A DNA stretch of 64,000 bases, from the NCBI GenBank assembly GCA_946411505.1, contig CAMKEG010000003.1, positions 124,001-188,000 of the forward strand. The letters run 5' to 3'. Made by a program: the position numbers and the translations under genes. This stretch comes from an uncultured Treponema sp. (lineage in GTDB: Bacteria > Spirochaetota > Spirochaetia > Treponematales > Treponemataceae). Of this stretch, positions 23,004 through 32,296 are shown piece by piece (position 1 is the first letter of the stretch; each line of letters starts with the position of its first letter). A model generated the notes under the pieces. That model did no database searches. It saw nothing but the letters and a program-made list of their open reading frames with translations, and was not told the DNA's origin.

Positions 23004-25301
23004 TCAGAGATATTTTTCTTCAAAGGCTTCGACCGTAAGCGGTTTTGAGAAGTAGTAGCCTTGGAAGAAGGGGAAGCCCAAATCTTTTAGGGTCGCCAAT
23101 TGTTCTTCCGTTTCCACGCCTTCCGAAATAAGACGCATGCTCAATGCGTTTGAAATTTGCACGATGAATTTTAGAATTACCTTCACTCGTTCCGTGTTTT
23201 CGGTTTGTTGAACCAGCGTCATGTCCATCTTTAATATGTCGGCGTTGACGTCCTTCAGGAAGTTGAGCGATGAGTAGCCGTGTCCAAAATCGTCGATTCC
23301 GATTTCAAAGCCAAGCTGCTTGAGTTTGTCAAAAAGCTCAATCGCGGCGCCGACGTCTTTTGTCAAGGCGCTTTCCGTAAATTCAATTTTTAAGTTTTGT
23401 GGGTTGAACGAATGCTTTAAAAGCAGTTGCTTGAATGTGTCCGCGATGTCGATGTAGAAAATGTCTTTTGGCGATACGTTCACCGAAATGTAAGTTGAGT
23501 CGTAGCCCATCTTTTGCCATTTTTCAAGCTGCTTGGCGGCCATTTCCCAAATGTAAGTGTCCAGCCTGTGAATCAAGCCGGAGTTTTCCAAAATCGGAAT
23601 GAACATTTCCGGAAGCAACAAGCCTCTTTGCGGATGTTGCCAGCGAGCCAAGGCTTCGGCGCCTATCGTGTTTCCCTTTGTGTCAAAGAAAGGCTGCAAG
23701 TACATTTGAATTTGTCCTTGCTCCAGGGCGTAGTTGAAGTCGGCTGTAACTTGGCGCTCGCGCAAGAGCTCGTCCATCAAGTCCGAGTTGTAGTACGCAA
23801 AGTGATTTTGATAGTCGTCGCAAATCTTCTTTATCGCGAGCTGGGTTTTGTCGTAAAGCAGCTGGGCGCTTTCGTTTTCTCCGCGGGCCTCGCAAATTCC
23901 TACGCAAAGGTTAAGCTTGTACACGGAGTCTCCGAGAACTTTTTGCGGCTCCTTTAAGAAGGCCTTGATATGTTCTTCCGTAAAGTACTGCTTTTGCGCA
24001 AGCAGTCCAAAGCGGTCGTCGCCGACGCGGCCCAAGACGCTGTCGTGAATCGCCAAAGTTTTGGCGGCCGTGACCATTGAAAGCAAAACCTTGTTTCCCA
24101 CTTCTTCGCCGAACAAGTCGTTTAAAAGCTTGAATTGGCGTATGTTGGAGGAAAGCATCATGTATTGGACGTTTGGGTTGTCCCTTATTTTTTCGTCGCA
24201 AACTTTGAAAAAGTGCTCGCGGGTGTAGGCGCCGGTCAACTCGTCGTGGGTCGCCAAGAATTTTTGGGTCAAGTATTTGTTTATCTCGTCGGTTTTGTCC
24301 GACATCTTCAAGTATGAGCCAATCAAGTTGTAGCCGTAGTAAACGTCTTCCGCCTCAATTTCAAACTGCCTTTCCTCTCCGGCGACATCGATGAATTCAA
24401 CGAGCGGGGCGTCGCTCTTTTTTTGCAGCTTTCCCCGGGCGTAAATTAAAAATTCCCGCGCCTTTTCGGGAGAAAATTCTCCGTTCTTGCTGAACAGCTG
24501 CTTTCCTTTGGAGTTTTTGTAAATGCAGTCGTCGTTTATGTCAAAATACAAAATCGCCTCGTCGATGCTTTCGTTGACGTTGGAAAGGGAGTGCGTCAAA
24601 AGCTGTCTGGGCGCGGAGTATTCGGAATAGTAATAGATGAAAATTCCTAAAAGAGGATAAAGCAATACGGAGAAGTCTATGATTAAGTTCCTTGAGTAGC
24701 AGAAGGCGTTGGCGCAAATGAGCAGTATGAAAGCCGTGAATATGGCGATGTATTTTGTTTTGTAGAAACTCGGCTCGCAAACAATTGACTTTATCAAAAG
24801 GACCACGGCCATCGCCGCCATAAAATAGCAAAAGCCCAAGTGTATGTAATGCAAGCTTGTGAAAGAGCAAGACCAAAAAATGTTTCCGTCTTCCAAAAGC
24901 TCTTTTGTCAGCTCAAATGAATGCTTTGTCCAGGCGTTGGCTATGAGCGAAACGGAGTCCGCCAATAGCGGCGGGATGAAGGCCAGGGCGACCGGCTTTA
25001 TGGCTTTGGGCTTTAATGAATAGCACAGCGTGAAAAGAAGCATGAAGTAGCAAAGGAAGTCGGTGCAAATGAAATAAATTCCGTCGAACAGCATCGCCCA
25101 AAAAAAACTTTTGGACGTTATGAAAAGCGAATAAACGGGAATGGTGAATATCGCCATTCCTATCGGCAGCGCGTAGAAAATTTTTCCCTTGATGTTGACC
25201 CGCATGAGGTTTATCAAAACGAGCAGCAGGATGAGCCAAACGGCGACTGAAAGAATGTGGTATGTCAATTCAAGCGAAATCAATTGCCGCCTCCTTCGCA
25301 A
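23004..25301 (-). CDS. 7TM sensor with degenerate GGDEF and intact EAL phosphodiesterase domain
   Basis: A 765-residue inner-membrane protein. Residues 1-230 contain about seven hydrophobic helices of the HisKA_7TM type, then a PAS-like linker (about 240-340), a GGDEF domain (345-500) whose active-site motif reads GDDRF, and an EAL domain (about 510-765). Catalytic EAL residues are all visible: GAEALARW, ISVNVSP, KIEFTES, IDDFGHGYSSL, ILKMD, SEGVE and FFQGYYFSKP. It should break down c-di-GMP in response to a membrane or lipid signal. It overlaps the upstream paralogue by 22 nt, so both are made from one mRNA. Confidence 0.9.
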   Translation of the reverse strand: MRRRRQLISLELTYHILSVAVWLILLLVLINLMRVNIKGKIFYALPIGMAIFTIPVYSLFITSKSFFWAMLFDGIYFICTDFLCYFMLLFTLCYSLKPKAIKPVALAFIPPLLADSVSLIANAWTKHSFELTKELLEDGNIFWSCSFTSLHYIHLGFCYFMAAMAVVLLIKSIVCEPSFYKTKYIAIFTAFILLICANAFCYSRNLIIDFSVLLYPLLGIFIYYYSEYSAPRQLLTHSLSNVNESIDEAILYFDINDDCIYKNSKGKQLFSKNGEFSPEKAREFLIYARGKLQKKSDAPLVEFIDVAGEERQFEIEAEDVYYGYNLIGSYLKMSDKTDEINKYLTQKFLATHDELTGAYTREHFFKVCDEKIRDNPNVQYMMLSSNIRQFKLLNDLFGEEVGNKVLLSMVTAAKTLAIHDSVLGRVGDDRFGLLAQKQYFTEEHIKAFLKEPQKVLGDSVYKLNLCVGICEARGENESAQLLYDKTQLAIKKICDDYQNHFAYYNSDLMDELLRERQVTADFNYALEQGQIQMYLQPFFDTKGNTIGAEALARWQHPQRGLLLPEMFIPILENSGLIHRLDTYIWEMAAKQLEKWQKMGYDSTYISVNVSPKDIFYIDIADTFKQLLLKHSFNPQNLKIEFTESALTKDVGAAIELFDKLKQLGFEIGIDDFGHGYSSLNFLKDVNADILKMDMTLVQQTENTERVKVILKFIVQISNALSMRLISEGVETEEQLATLKDLGFPFFQGYYFSKPLTVEAFEEKYL

Positions 25302-27583
25302 AGTTTCTTTTCAAACTCGTCGACAGGAATTGGCTTTGAAAAGTAGAAGCCTTGGAAGATGTCGCAGTTGGCCTCTTTAAGAAAGTCAACTTGGTCCTTT
25401 GTTTCCACGCCCTCGGTGATTACTTTCATTCCCAGCGTTTTTGACATTGAAATTATTGACAAAATTATGTCCTTGATTCTTTGCGAAACGTTGGAGGCTC
25501 GCAAAAAGCCCATGTCAATTTTAAGCGTGTTCATCTCGACGTTCTTCAAAGTGTTGAGCGAAGAGTAGCCGGAGCCAAAGTCGTCCATCTCGATTGTGAA
25601 TCCGTAAGACCTTAATTTTTGCAAGATGGCGCGGTGGGCGTTGATGTCTTGCATCAAGACTGTTTCCGTAATTTCTATGTTTAGCCTTTGCGGGTTAATC
25701 TTGTATTTTTCTACAAGGCCGGTCAACAGGCTGTAAAGGTCGCAGTAGTAAAAGTCTTTTGCGCTGATGTTGATTGAGATGTAAAGGTCGATGCCTTTTT
25801 CTTTCCAATCCGCCAATTTCTTCGCGGCTTGCTCCCACATGTAATGGTCCAGCTTGTGAATCATTCCGGACTTTTCCAAAACGGGAACAAAGTCTATCGG
25901 CGGGATTACTCCATGTTCCGGCGAAATCCATCTGGCCAAGGCTTCCGCGCCTAGAATCTTGTTTGTCGCCGCGTCGATTTGCGGCTGCAGGAACATTACG
26001 AATTGGCCGCTTGCCAAGGCTTCGTCAAATTCCGAAATTATGCGCTTGTCGTGAATTTGCTTGTCCATAAGCGAGGTGTCGTAAAAGGCCAGCGTGTTTT
26101 CCATGTCGCCGCGAATGCTGTCTATCGTCATCGCGGCCTTGTCGTACATAAATTTTACGTTTTCAAATTTGTCTGAGATTTCGTAGACGCCGATGTAGTT
26201 TTGCAATTTGTAATGGTACTTTTCAACCGCTTGCTGGATGATGTTGTTGTTCTGCAAAAATGTTTTGGGGTCAAAAGCCTCTTTTGGAACAAGGGCCGCG
26301 AACTTGTCTCCGGAAATGCGGCCAAAAGCCGTCATGTTTTGGTTGAGCGTCGAAAAAGAGGCGGCCTGCAGGCGCAGGACTTCGTCGCCCACTTGTTCGC
26401 CGAACAAATTGTTTACAAGCTTGAAGTCCATTATGTTTGTGGCTATCAAGTAAAAGTCTATGTCCTTGCACGCCCGCAAAATTTCCGAGGCGCGCGTGAA
26501 AAAGGCGCTTCGGTTGAAGAGGTTGGTGACAGGGTCGTGCTCCGAGCGGAATTTTTCCTGCTCAAGCCGCGCAAGCTCTTCCGTTGTGTCCACAAGCTTT
26601 ATGTAGCTTACAACTTCGCGTTTTTTCGCGTCCCTTAGAATTCTGTATTCGCAGTCAAATGTCCTTGTAATCGTTCCCACTTGCATCGTTTGGGTGAGCG
26701 TGAGGAAGTTGAACATTTTTTCCGGGTACTGGTTCTTAAGCTTGTTGCGATAGCCTTCCGCGGTCGCGCGGCCCGTCACGCCCACGCCGAAAATTGAGCG
26801 GGCCTCCCTGTTCAGGTAAAAGCATTCTCCTCGGTTGGCGAAGCAAGCCACCGCGTGGCTGATGTTCTCCGAGACCAAGGAAATCATCGTGTTCAGGAGG
26901 GCTGCGTTGATTCCCCAGAAGGCGATTTGAAAGGCGTAGGCGGCCAAAGGCAAGTAAAGCAAAATGGAGAATTCAAATTTAAATGCGTTGAAGTAATATA
27001 CGCTGCTCAAAACTATCACAAGCGTGAAAAGGGCGGAAATCGTTATGAACTTGTTCCTGTAAAAATTTGGAAGCTTGAAAGTTCTGGTCAAAAGGGCCGC
27101 CACAATTTTTAGGCACATTATGATTTGCAAGGCAAGGTTGAGGTAGATGGGCCAATAGAAATTTCTGTCCCAATAGTTGAACGTTCCGTCCGCGTAAAAA
27201 ACCGGCGAAAGGCTGAGCGCGTGCCTTGTCCAAATGTTGGCGATGAGGCTTGCCGCGTCAATGAAGGCCACCGCGTAAAGGACGCAAGTTGAAATGGACG
27301 GCTTTGTGAGCGGCTTTGAGATTTCGGCCATCGAAATTACAAAGACGAATATTATGAACATTATGAAAAGCTCGCCTATGTAGTGGAGGGCGCAAAGGGT
27401 CAGCGCCAGCCTTTCGTTGCAAGTGAAGAACTGGGCCAGGTATGTCAGTATGCAAAAAGCCGCCAAGGCGCACATGGCCGCCACCAAGGGCGAGAGCCTA
27501 GTTTTCTTTTTCGCGGCGAAGTAGGTAAAAAATATAAGCGCTATGATGGAAATTGCGTTCCAAGCGATATATAGCTTTTGCAT
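25280..27583 (-). CDS. 7TM sensor with degenerate GGDEF and intact EAL domain (paralogue)
   Basis: A 767-residue paralogue with the same order: seven N-terminal helices, PAS-like region, GGDEF (motif SGDKF, so unlikely to make c-di-GMP) and EAL with GAEALARW, ISINIS, NIEITETVL, MDDFGSGYSSL, LKIDMGF, TEGVE and IFQGFYFSKP. Together with the next gene it is a tandem duplication that has diverged strongly. A TATAAT box ends about 10 nt before the ATG, with a weak TAGCAA -35. It is divergent from glnN. Confidence 0.9.
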   Translation of the reverse strand: MQKLYIAWNAISIIALIFFTYFAAKKKTRLSPLVAAMCALAAFCILTYLAQFFTCNERLALTLCALHYIGELFIMFIIFVFVISMAEISKPLTKPSISTCVLYAVAFIDAASLIANIWTRHALSLSPVFYADGTFNYWDRNFYWPIYLNLALQIIMCLKIVAALLTRTFKLPNFYRNKFITISALFTLVIVLSSVYYFNAFKFEFSILLYLPLAAYAFQIAFWGINAALLNTMISLVSENISHAVACFANRGECFYLNREARSIFGVGVTGRATAEGYRNKLKNQYPEKMFNFLTLTQTMQVGTITRTFDCEYRILRDAKKREVVSYIKLVDTTEELARLEQEKFRSEHDPVTNLFNRSAFFTRASEILRACKDIDFYLIATNIMDFKLVNNLFGEQVGDEVLRLQAASFSTLNQNMTAFGRISGDKFAALVPKEAFDPKTFLQNNNIIQQAVEKYHYKLQNYIGVYEISDKFENVKFMYDKAAMTIDSIRGDMENTLAFYDTSLMDKQIHDKRIISEFDEALASGQFVMFLQPQIDAATNKILGAEALARWISPEHGVIPPIDFVPVLEKSGMIHKLDHYMWEQAAKKLADWKEKGIDLYISINISAKDFYYCDLYSLLTGLVEKYKINPQRLNIEITETVLMQDINAHRAILQKLRSYGFTIEMDDFGSGYSSLNTLKNVEMNTLKIDMGFLRASNVSQRIKDIILSIISMSKTLGMKVITEGVETKDQVDFLKEANCDIFQGFYFSKPIPVDEFEKKLCEGGGN

Positions 27584-27661
27584 TTCTTCTATTATTATAA
27601 CACAAGCCGTGATTTTTTGCTAGTTTTGGCGGCAAAAAAATCAAAAAATCCTCGGCGGCTA

Positions 27662-27690
27662 TTGACAATTTTTTTCAAAAAGTGTATAAA
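27662..27690 (+). promoter_or_regulatory. glnN promoter
   Basis: TTGACA, 17-nt spacer, TATAAA. Transcription should start near 27697, giving a leader of about 100 nt. Confidence 0.75.
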
Positions 27691-27705
27691 AGGCGCGTAA
27701 ACATC

Positions 27706-27770
27706 AAAGGCGATGTGAACAATTTTTTTTGTTTTTTCAAAGAGAATTGTCCACATCGCCTTTCTTTTTT
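27706..27770 (+). terminator. Intrinsic terminator/attenuator in the glnN leader
   Basis: The 12-bp stem AAAGGCGATGTG/CACATCGCCTTT (27706-27717, 27752-27763) continues after one A-C mismatch with ACAATT/AATTGT, closing a 20-nt T-rich loop. CTTTTTT follows at once. It lies between promoter and start codon, so readthrough must be controlled or constant. Confidence 0.75.
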
Positions 27771-27798
27771 GCCGTGTTTTTTCAATAAGGAGGAAAAA

Positions 27799-29895
27799 AT
27801 GGCCCAAACAAATGTACCGGAACTTTTTGCTTCGATGGTGTTCAACCAAAAGACGATGAAGGAGAGGCTTCCAAAGGAAACTTTCAAGGCGCTCAAGAAG
27901 ACGATTGACGGCGGAGAGCCGCTCAACATTGACTTGGCCAACCAAGTCGCCCACGCGATGAAGGAATGGGCCATAGAAAAAGGAGCCACTCACTTTACCC
28001 ACTGGTTCCAGCCCCTTACCGGCATCACCGCCGAAAAGCACGACTCCTTTATCACTCCTCAGGACGACGGAACGGTAATCATGGCCTTTAGCGGAAAGGA
28101 GCTTGTAAAGGGCGAGCCCGACGCCTCCTCGTTCCCCAACGGCGGAAGCCGCGACACTTACGAAGCGCGCGGCTACACGGTTTGGGATCCGACTTCTTAT
28201 CCTTTTGTGAAGGAGCACACGCTTTGCATTCCTACGGCCTTCTGCTCTTACACAGGCGAGGCCTTGGACAAAAAGACTCCGCTCTTGCGCTCGATGGAAG
28301 CGTTGAACGAGCAGGCCTTGCGCGTCCTTCGCCTTTTTGGAAACAAGACGGCCAGCCACGTGGCCACGACTGTCGGCCCCGAGCAGGAATACTTTATCGT
28401 AAGCGAAGACCTTTACAAGCAAAGAAAGGACCTCCGCATGACCGGCCGCACGCTTTTTGGAGCCAAGCCTTCAAAGGGCCAGGAAATGGACGACCAATAC
28501 TTTGCCGCGCTCAATCCAAAAATCGTTAAGTATATGGAAGACCTTAACGAGACCCTTTGGAAGTACGGAATTTATTCAAAGACCGAGCACAACGAGGTCG
28601 CTCCCGCCCAGCACGAGATGGCTCCGATTTTCACAACGACAAACCTTAGCACCGACCAGAACCAGCTTACGATGGAAGTCATGAAAAAGGTTGCCCGCCG
28701 CCACGGCCTTGTCTGCCTTTTGCATGAAAAGCCTTTCGCCGGCCTTAACGGAAGCGGAAAGCACAACAACTGGTCAATGTCAACCGACGAAGGCGAAAAC
28801 CTTTTGGAGCCGGGCGACACCCCCGAAAAGAACTCGCAGTTCCTCTTGTTCTTGACCGCGGTGATCAAGGCCGTTGACGAGAACCAGGATTTGCTGCGCA
28901 TCTCAGTGGCCAGCGCCGGAAACGACCACCGCCTTGGAGCCAACGAGGCGCCGCCGGCCATCATCTCTATGTATGTGGGCGACGAGCTTTTGGACGTCCT
29001 CCAGTCAATCAAGGACGGAACTCCGATGCAGGGCCGCTCAAAGAGCAAGATGACAATCGGCGTCGACATTCTTCCTCCGATTCCAAAGGATTCGACAGAC
29101 CGCAACAGAACGTCGCCCTTTGCCTTTACCGGAAATAAATTTGAATTCCGCTCTTGCGGCTCAAGCCTTTCAATCGCCGGCCCCAACACCGCGCTTGACG
29201 CGATTGTCGCCAGCGTCCTAAAGGGCTTTGCCGACGAGCTTGAAAAGGCAAGCGACTTTGAGAGCGCCTTGAGCGCCCTTATCAAGCGCGAAATCACCGC
29301 CCACTGGAGAATCATCTTTAACGGAAACGGCTACGACGCGAGTTGGCTTAAGGAAGCCGAAAAGCGCGGCCTTTTGAACTTGCGCTCCACTCCCGACGCG
29401 ATGGCCCACTACCTTGACAAAAAGAATATCGAGCTTTACACAGAGATGGGCGTTTACACCGAGCAGGAAATGAAAGACCACTACGAAATCAAGTTGGAAA
29501 AGTACTGCAAGGTTTTGAACATCGAAGTCGAGACAATGCTCGAGATGATTAACAAGGACATTTTGCCCGCCGCCTACAAGTACATGGACGCCGTCGCAAA
29601 GTCCGCGCTAAACGTAAAGGCGGTCGTTCCCGGCGCCAAGACTGTAAGCCAGGCCGCGCTCTTGGAAAAGTTGGACTGCCTTACCGCAAGCCTGGCTTCA
29701 AAGGCCGACGAGCTTTGCAAAAAGCATCTTGCCGCAAAGAGCGCGTCCGACGCGATGGAAGGCGCCCGCGCCTACGCCGACAGCGTTCTTCCGGCGATGG
29801 CCGAAGCGCGCGCGGTGGCCGATGAGATTGAGCCCCTGATTGGAGAGGACTACAAACCCTTCCCCTGCTACGAGGACTTGCTCTTTAGGTTGTAG
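27799..29895 (+). CDS. glnN: Type III glutamine synthetase (GlnN)
   Basis: The 698-residue protein belongs to GSIII, the large glutamine synthetase of anaerobes and cyanobacteria, which makes glutamine from glutamate, ammonia and ATP. Visible GSIII motifs: KGATHFTHWFQPLTG, VGPEQEYF, EHNEVAPAQHEMAP, LNGSGKHNNWSM, SAGNDHRLGANEAPPAIIS and FEFRSCGSS. The ATG at 27799 follows AAGGAGG; an in-frame ATG at 27682 is within the promoter and rejected. Expression is likely governed by the leader terminator. It ends in a strong bidirectional terminator facing purD. Confidence 0.97.
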   Translation: MAQTNVPELFASMVFNQKTMKERLPKETFKALKKTIDGGEPLNIDLANQVAHAMKEWAIEKGATHFTHWFQPLTGITAEKHDSFITPQDDGTVIMAFSGKELVKGEPDASSFPNGGSRDTYEARGYTVWDPTSYPFVKEHTLCIPTAFCSYTGEALDKKTPLLRSMEALNEQALRVLRLFGNKTASHVATTVGPEQEYFIVSEDLYKQRKDLRMTGRTLFGAKPSKGQEMDDQYFAALNPKIVKYMEDLNETLWKYGIYSKTEHNEVAPAQHEMAPIFTTTNLSTDQNQLTMEVMKKVARRHGLVCLLHEKPFAGLNGSGKHNNWSMSTDEGENLLEPGDTPEKNSQFLLFLTAVIKAVDENQDLLRISVASAGNDHRLGANEAPPAIISMYVGDELLDVLQSIKDGTPMQGRSKSKMTIGVDILPPIPKDSTDRNRTSPFAFTGNKFEFRSCGSSLSIAGPNTALDAIVASVLKGFADELEKASDFESALSALIKREITAHWRIIFNGNGYDASWLKEAEKRGLLNLRSTPDAMAHYLDKKNIELYTEMGVYTEQEMKDHYEIKLEKYCKVLNIEVETMLEMINKDILPAAYKYMDAVAKSALNVKAVVPGAKTVSQAALLEKLDCLTASLASKADELCKKHLAAKSASDAMEGARAYADSVLPAMAEARAVADEIEPLIGEDYKPFPCYEDLLFRL

Positions 29896-29915
29896 GCCGC
29901 GAATAGCTTGCAAAC

Positions 29916-29946
29916 AAAAAATCCCGCCGTTTGGCGGGATTTTTTT
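29916..29946. terminator. Bidirectional terminator between glnN and purD
   Basis: ATCCCGCC/GGCGGGAT stem with a GTTT loop, flanked by A-run and T-run on both sides. Confidence 0.9.
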
Positions 29947-29953
29947 GCCGCTA

Positions 29954-31303
29954 TTAGTCAGAAACCGCGGCGCCCGGAAGGCCGATATCCTTTCGGTAGA
30001 AGATTTCGTCAAACTTTACGCCTTGCATCGCGGCGTAGGCTTTTTTCCAAGCTTCGTCAAAAGTTGGAGCGAGAGCGCAAACGGCAAGGACGCGGCCTCC
30101 GCTTGTGAACAAGCTTGCCTGTCCAAAGTCTTCATGCTTGTGGCGCCGCTCTCCAATCGCTCCCGCGACAAAGACTTTGGCGCCGTTTTTTTCAATCAAG
30201 TCCTTGTCGATTGAAATTTCAAAGCCTTTTTTGTAGCTTCCCGGATATCCGCCGGAAACCGCGACGGGCGCCACGGCAAATTGATTTTTCCAATTCATCT
30301 CAAAGTCTTTTAGAGAGCCGTCAACGATTGCCTGGCACATGGCGGCAAAGTCAAAGTCCATAAGCGGAAGGACGGCCTGAGTCTCGGGGTCGCCCAAGCG
30401 GACGTTGTATTCCAAAAGCTTTGGCCCGTCTTTTGTAATCATCACGCCAAAGAAAATAAAGCCGCGGTAGTCAAAGCCTTCCGCGACAAGGCCCTTTAAT
30501 GTCGGCTGCAAAATATCTTTGTCAAACCGCTCCATTATTTGCGGCGTCACGTCGGAGAGGGGGCAAACCGCTCCCATGCCGCCGGTGTTGGGGCCCTTGG
30601 CTCCGTCTTCCAGCCTCTTGTGGTCGCGCGCGGGAAGGAAGGGGCGGATGGCCGCCTTTCCTTCTTTGGCTCCGTCGGGAGTGACGCTTACGGCGGCCAA
30701 AACTGACATTTCGATTCCGGCAAGGTAGTCTTCAACGACAAGCTTTTTTCCGGCGTCGCCGACGCGGCCGCTTTCCATAATGTCGTGGACCGCGGCGACC
30801 GCTTCGTCCAAGGTCTTAGCCACGACGACGCCTTTTCCGGCGGCCAAGCCGTCAGCCTTAAGGACGATCGGAGCTCCATGCTTTTTTACGTATTCAAGCG
30901 CCGCGTTTTTGTCGGTGAATGTTTCGCTTGCGGGGGCGGCGACAGAATATTTTTTCATAAAGGCTTTGGCCAAGTCTTTGCTGGCTTCCAACTGCGCGGC
31001 CGCCTTTTTTGGGCCAACGCAAGGAATTCCGGCCTTCCAAAATTCGTCGGCCAAGCCTTCGGCAAGCGGGTCTTCGGGGCCGATGACCGCAAAGTCGCAA
31101 GCGTATTTTTTCGCTATTTCCACGTAAGGATTTCCGGGCAAGCCTTTCGCTTCGTCAAGCGGAACGTTAGAGCATTTTTTTTCGTTGCATGTTCCGCCGT
31201 TTCCGGGAACGCAAACAATTTCTTCGACTGACGGGCTCTGGGCCAATCTCCAAGCGATGGCGTGCTCGCGGCCGCCCGATCCTACTACGATTATCTTTTT
31301 CAT
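29954..31303 (-). CDS. purD: Phosphoribosylamine-glycine ligase (PurD)
   Basis: A 449-residue ATP-grasp enzyme of purine synthesis joining phosphoribosylamine and glycine. Recognisable blocks: VVGSGGREHAIAW, VIGPEDPLAEGLAD, VLKADGLAAGKGVVVA, FLPARDHKRL, GPNTGGMGAV, YRGFIFFGVMI, EYNVRLGDPETQ and AVSGGYPGSY. Length is about 20 residues above the usual form. It stands alone here; the promoter at 31338-31310 ends 6 nt before the ATG and there is no ribosome site, so it is probably leaderless. Confidence 0.97.
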   Translation of the reverse strand: MKKIIVVGSGGREHAIAWRLAQSPSVEEIVCVPGNGGTCNEKKCSNVPLDEAKGLPGNPYVEIAKKYACDFAVIGPEDPLAEGLADEFWKAGIPCVGPKKAAAQLEASKDLAKAFMKKYSVAAPASETFTDKNAALEYVKKHGAPIVLKADGLAAGKGVVVAKTLDEAVAAVHDIMESGRVGDAGKKLVVEDYLAGIEMSVLAAVSVTPDGAKEGKAAIRPFLPARDHKRLEDGAKGPNTGGMGAVCPLSDVTPQIMERFDKDILQPTLKGLVAEGFDYRGFIFFGVMITKDGPKLLEYNVRLGDPETQAVLPLMDFDFAAMCQAIVDGSLKDFEMNWKNQFAVAPVAVSGGYPGSYKKGFEISIDKDLIEKNGAKVFVAGAIGERRHKHEDFGQASLFTSGGRVLAVCALAPTFDEAWKKAYAAMQGVKFDEIFYRKDIGLPGAAVSD

Positions 31304-31309
31304 GCCGCC

Positions 31310-31338
31310 ACTATAATGGAAATGTTGAAAAAAATCAA
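31310..31338 (-). promoter_or_regulatory. purD promoter
   Basis: Minus-strand TTGATT, 17-nt spacer, TATAGT, then GGCGGC and the ATG. Confidence 0.65.
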
Positions 31339-31377
31339 TGCGGCGGCCGCCCGCGTTTTAGTTTGCCAGATTGTTTT

Positions 31378-32220
31378 TTACAAGCCAAAAAGGCCGCGGA
31401 CAAACGGCTCGCAAAGGACAAAGAGCGCGCTGAAGATGACGGCGGGAAGGTAGTTGGCCGTCTTGATTTTTTTTAGTCCCATCAAGTTGATTCCAATCAA
31501 GACGATGAGCGCGCCGCCGCTTCCGGTGATTTCGGCAAGAAGGGAGTCGCTAACGTATTGGTGGATGAAAATCGCGAGCAGGGTAAGCGCGCCCTGGTAG
31601 ACAAAAATCGCGAGCGCGCTAAAGGCCGTTCCCACGCCCATCGCGGCCGCGAAGCCGATGGCGATAAAGCCGTCCAAAACGCTCTTTAGGAATATGATTG
31701 AATAGTCGCCTTCGATTCCGGCCTTAAAGCTTCCGACAATCGCCATCGCGCCGACGCAAAACAATACCGACGCGTTTAGAAAAGCGTAGGCGAAATTCTT
31801 TTGCGGCTTTCCGGCGGAAAATTCTGCGGCGCTTTCTTTGGCGGCGGAATCGGTCGGGGCGTCTGGCTTGGTTGGCGAGCTGGAATCGGTCGAAGCGTCG
31901 GAATTGGTCGGGGCGCGCGAAACGGCAGGGGCGGCGGCTTCCGGCTTTTTCAAAAAGACGCGCTCCAAAAAGCGGCCCGCTTTTAAAATCTTTCCGTCAA
32001 TGTCCAGCGCCGTTCCGACGATTCCGCCAAAAATCAAGGCGAGCGCAAGGTAAACGACGTTTTGGTATTTAAAGGCCATTTGAACGCCCATGACAAAGGA
32101 GACAAGGCCGCAAGCGAGTTGAATCGCGTCGGTGATTTTTTGCGGGATTTTTTTTGCGAACAAAAGTCCGATTACAGAGCCGGCCACGATTGCGGCGCAA
32201 TTTACGAATACAGCGAGCAT
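31378..32220 (-). CDS. DUF554 membrane protein with low-complexity insert
   Basis: A 280-residue DUF554-family inner-membrane protein (similar to YdfK/YqgA) with about seven helices: NCAAIVAGSVIGLLFA at the start, then FGGIVGTALDID, LFCVGAMAIVGSFKAGI and a C-terminal GALIVLIGINLMGLKKIK. Function in the family is unknown. Residues about 92-139 form a Ser/Thr/Asp/Pro/Ala-rich linker absent from typical members, placed in the cytoplasmic or periplasmic loop between helices. The start at 32220 behind GAGGG is preferred over an upstream in-frame start at 32268 that adds a basic, non-conserved leader. Confidence 0.82.
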   Translation of the reverse strand: MLAVFVNCAAIVAGSVIGLLFAKKIPQKITDAIQLACGLVSFVMGVQMAFKYQNVVYLALALIFGGIVGTALDIDGKILKAGRFLERVFLKKPEAAAPAVSRAPTNSDASTDSSSPTKPDAPTDSAAKESAAEFSAGKPQKNFAYAFLNASVLFCVGAMAIVGSFKAGIEGDYSIIFLKSVLDGFIAIGFAAAMGVGTAFSALAIFVYQGALTLLAIFIHQYVSDSLLAEITGSGGALIVLIGINLMGLKKIKTANYLPAVIFSALFVLCEPFVRGLFGL

Positions 32221-32296
32221 TTTTTTTCCCTCGCAGGCATTGTAGCGCAAAAGGCGGGCCTTCCGCAAGCGACGCGCCAGGCCCTGGGCAAGCGCT

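Noticed and set aside
27682..27798. Longer GlnN N-terminus from an ATG at 27682
   Set aside because: That ATG lies within the promoter and upstream of the leader terminator; AAGGAGG marks 27799.
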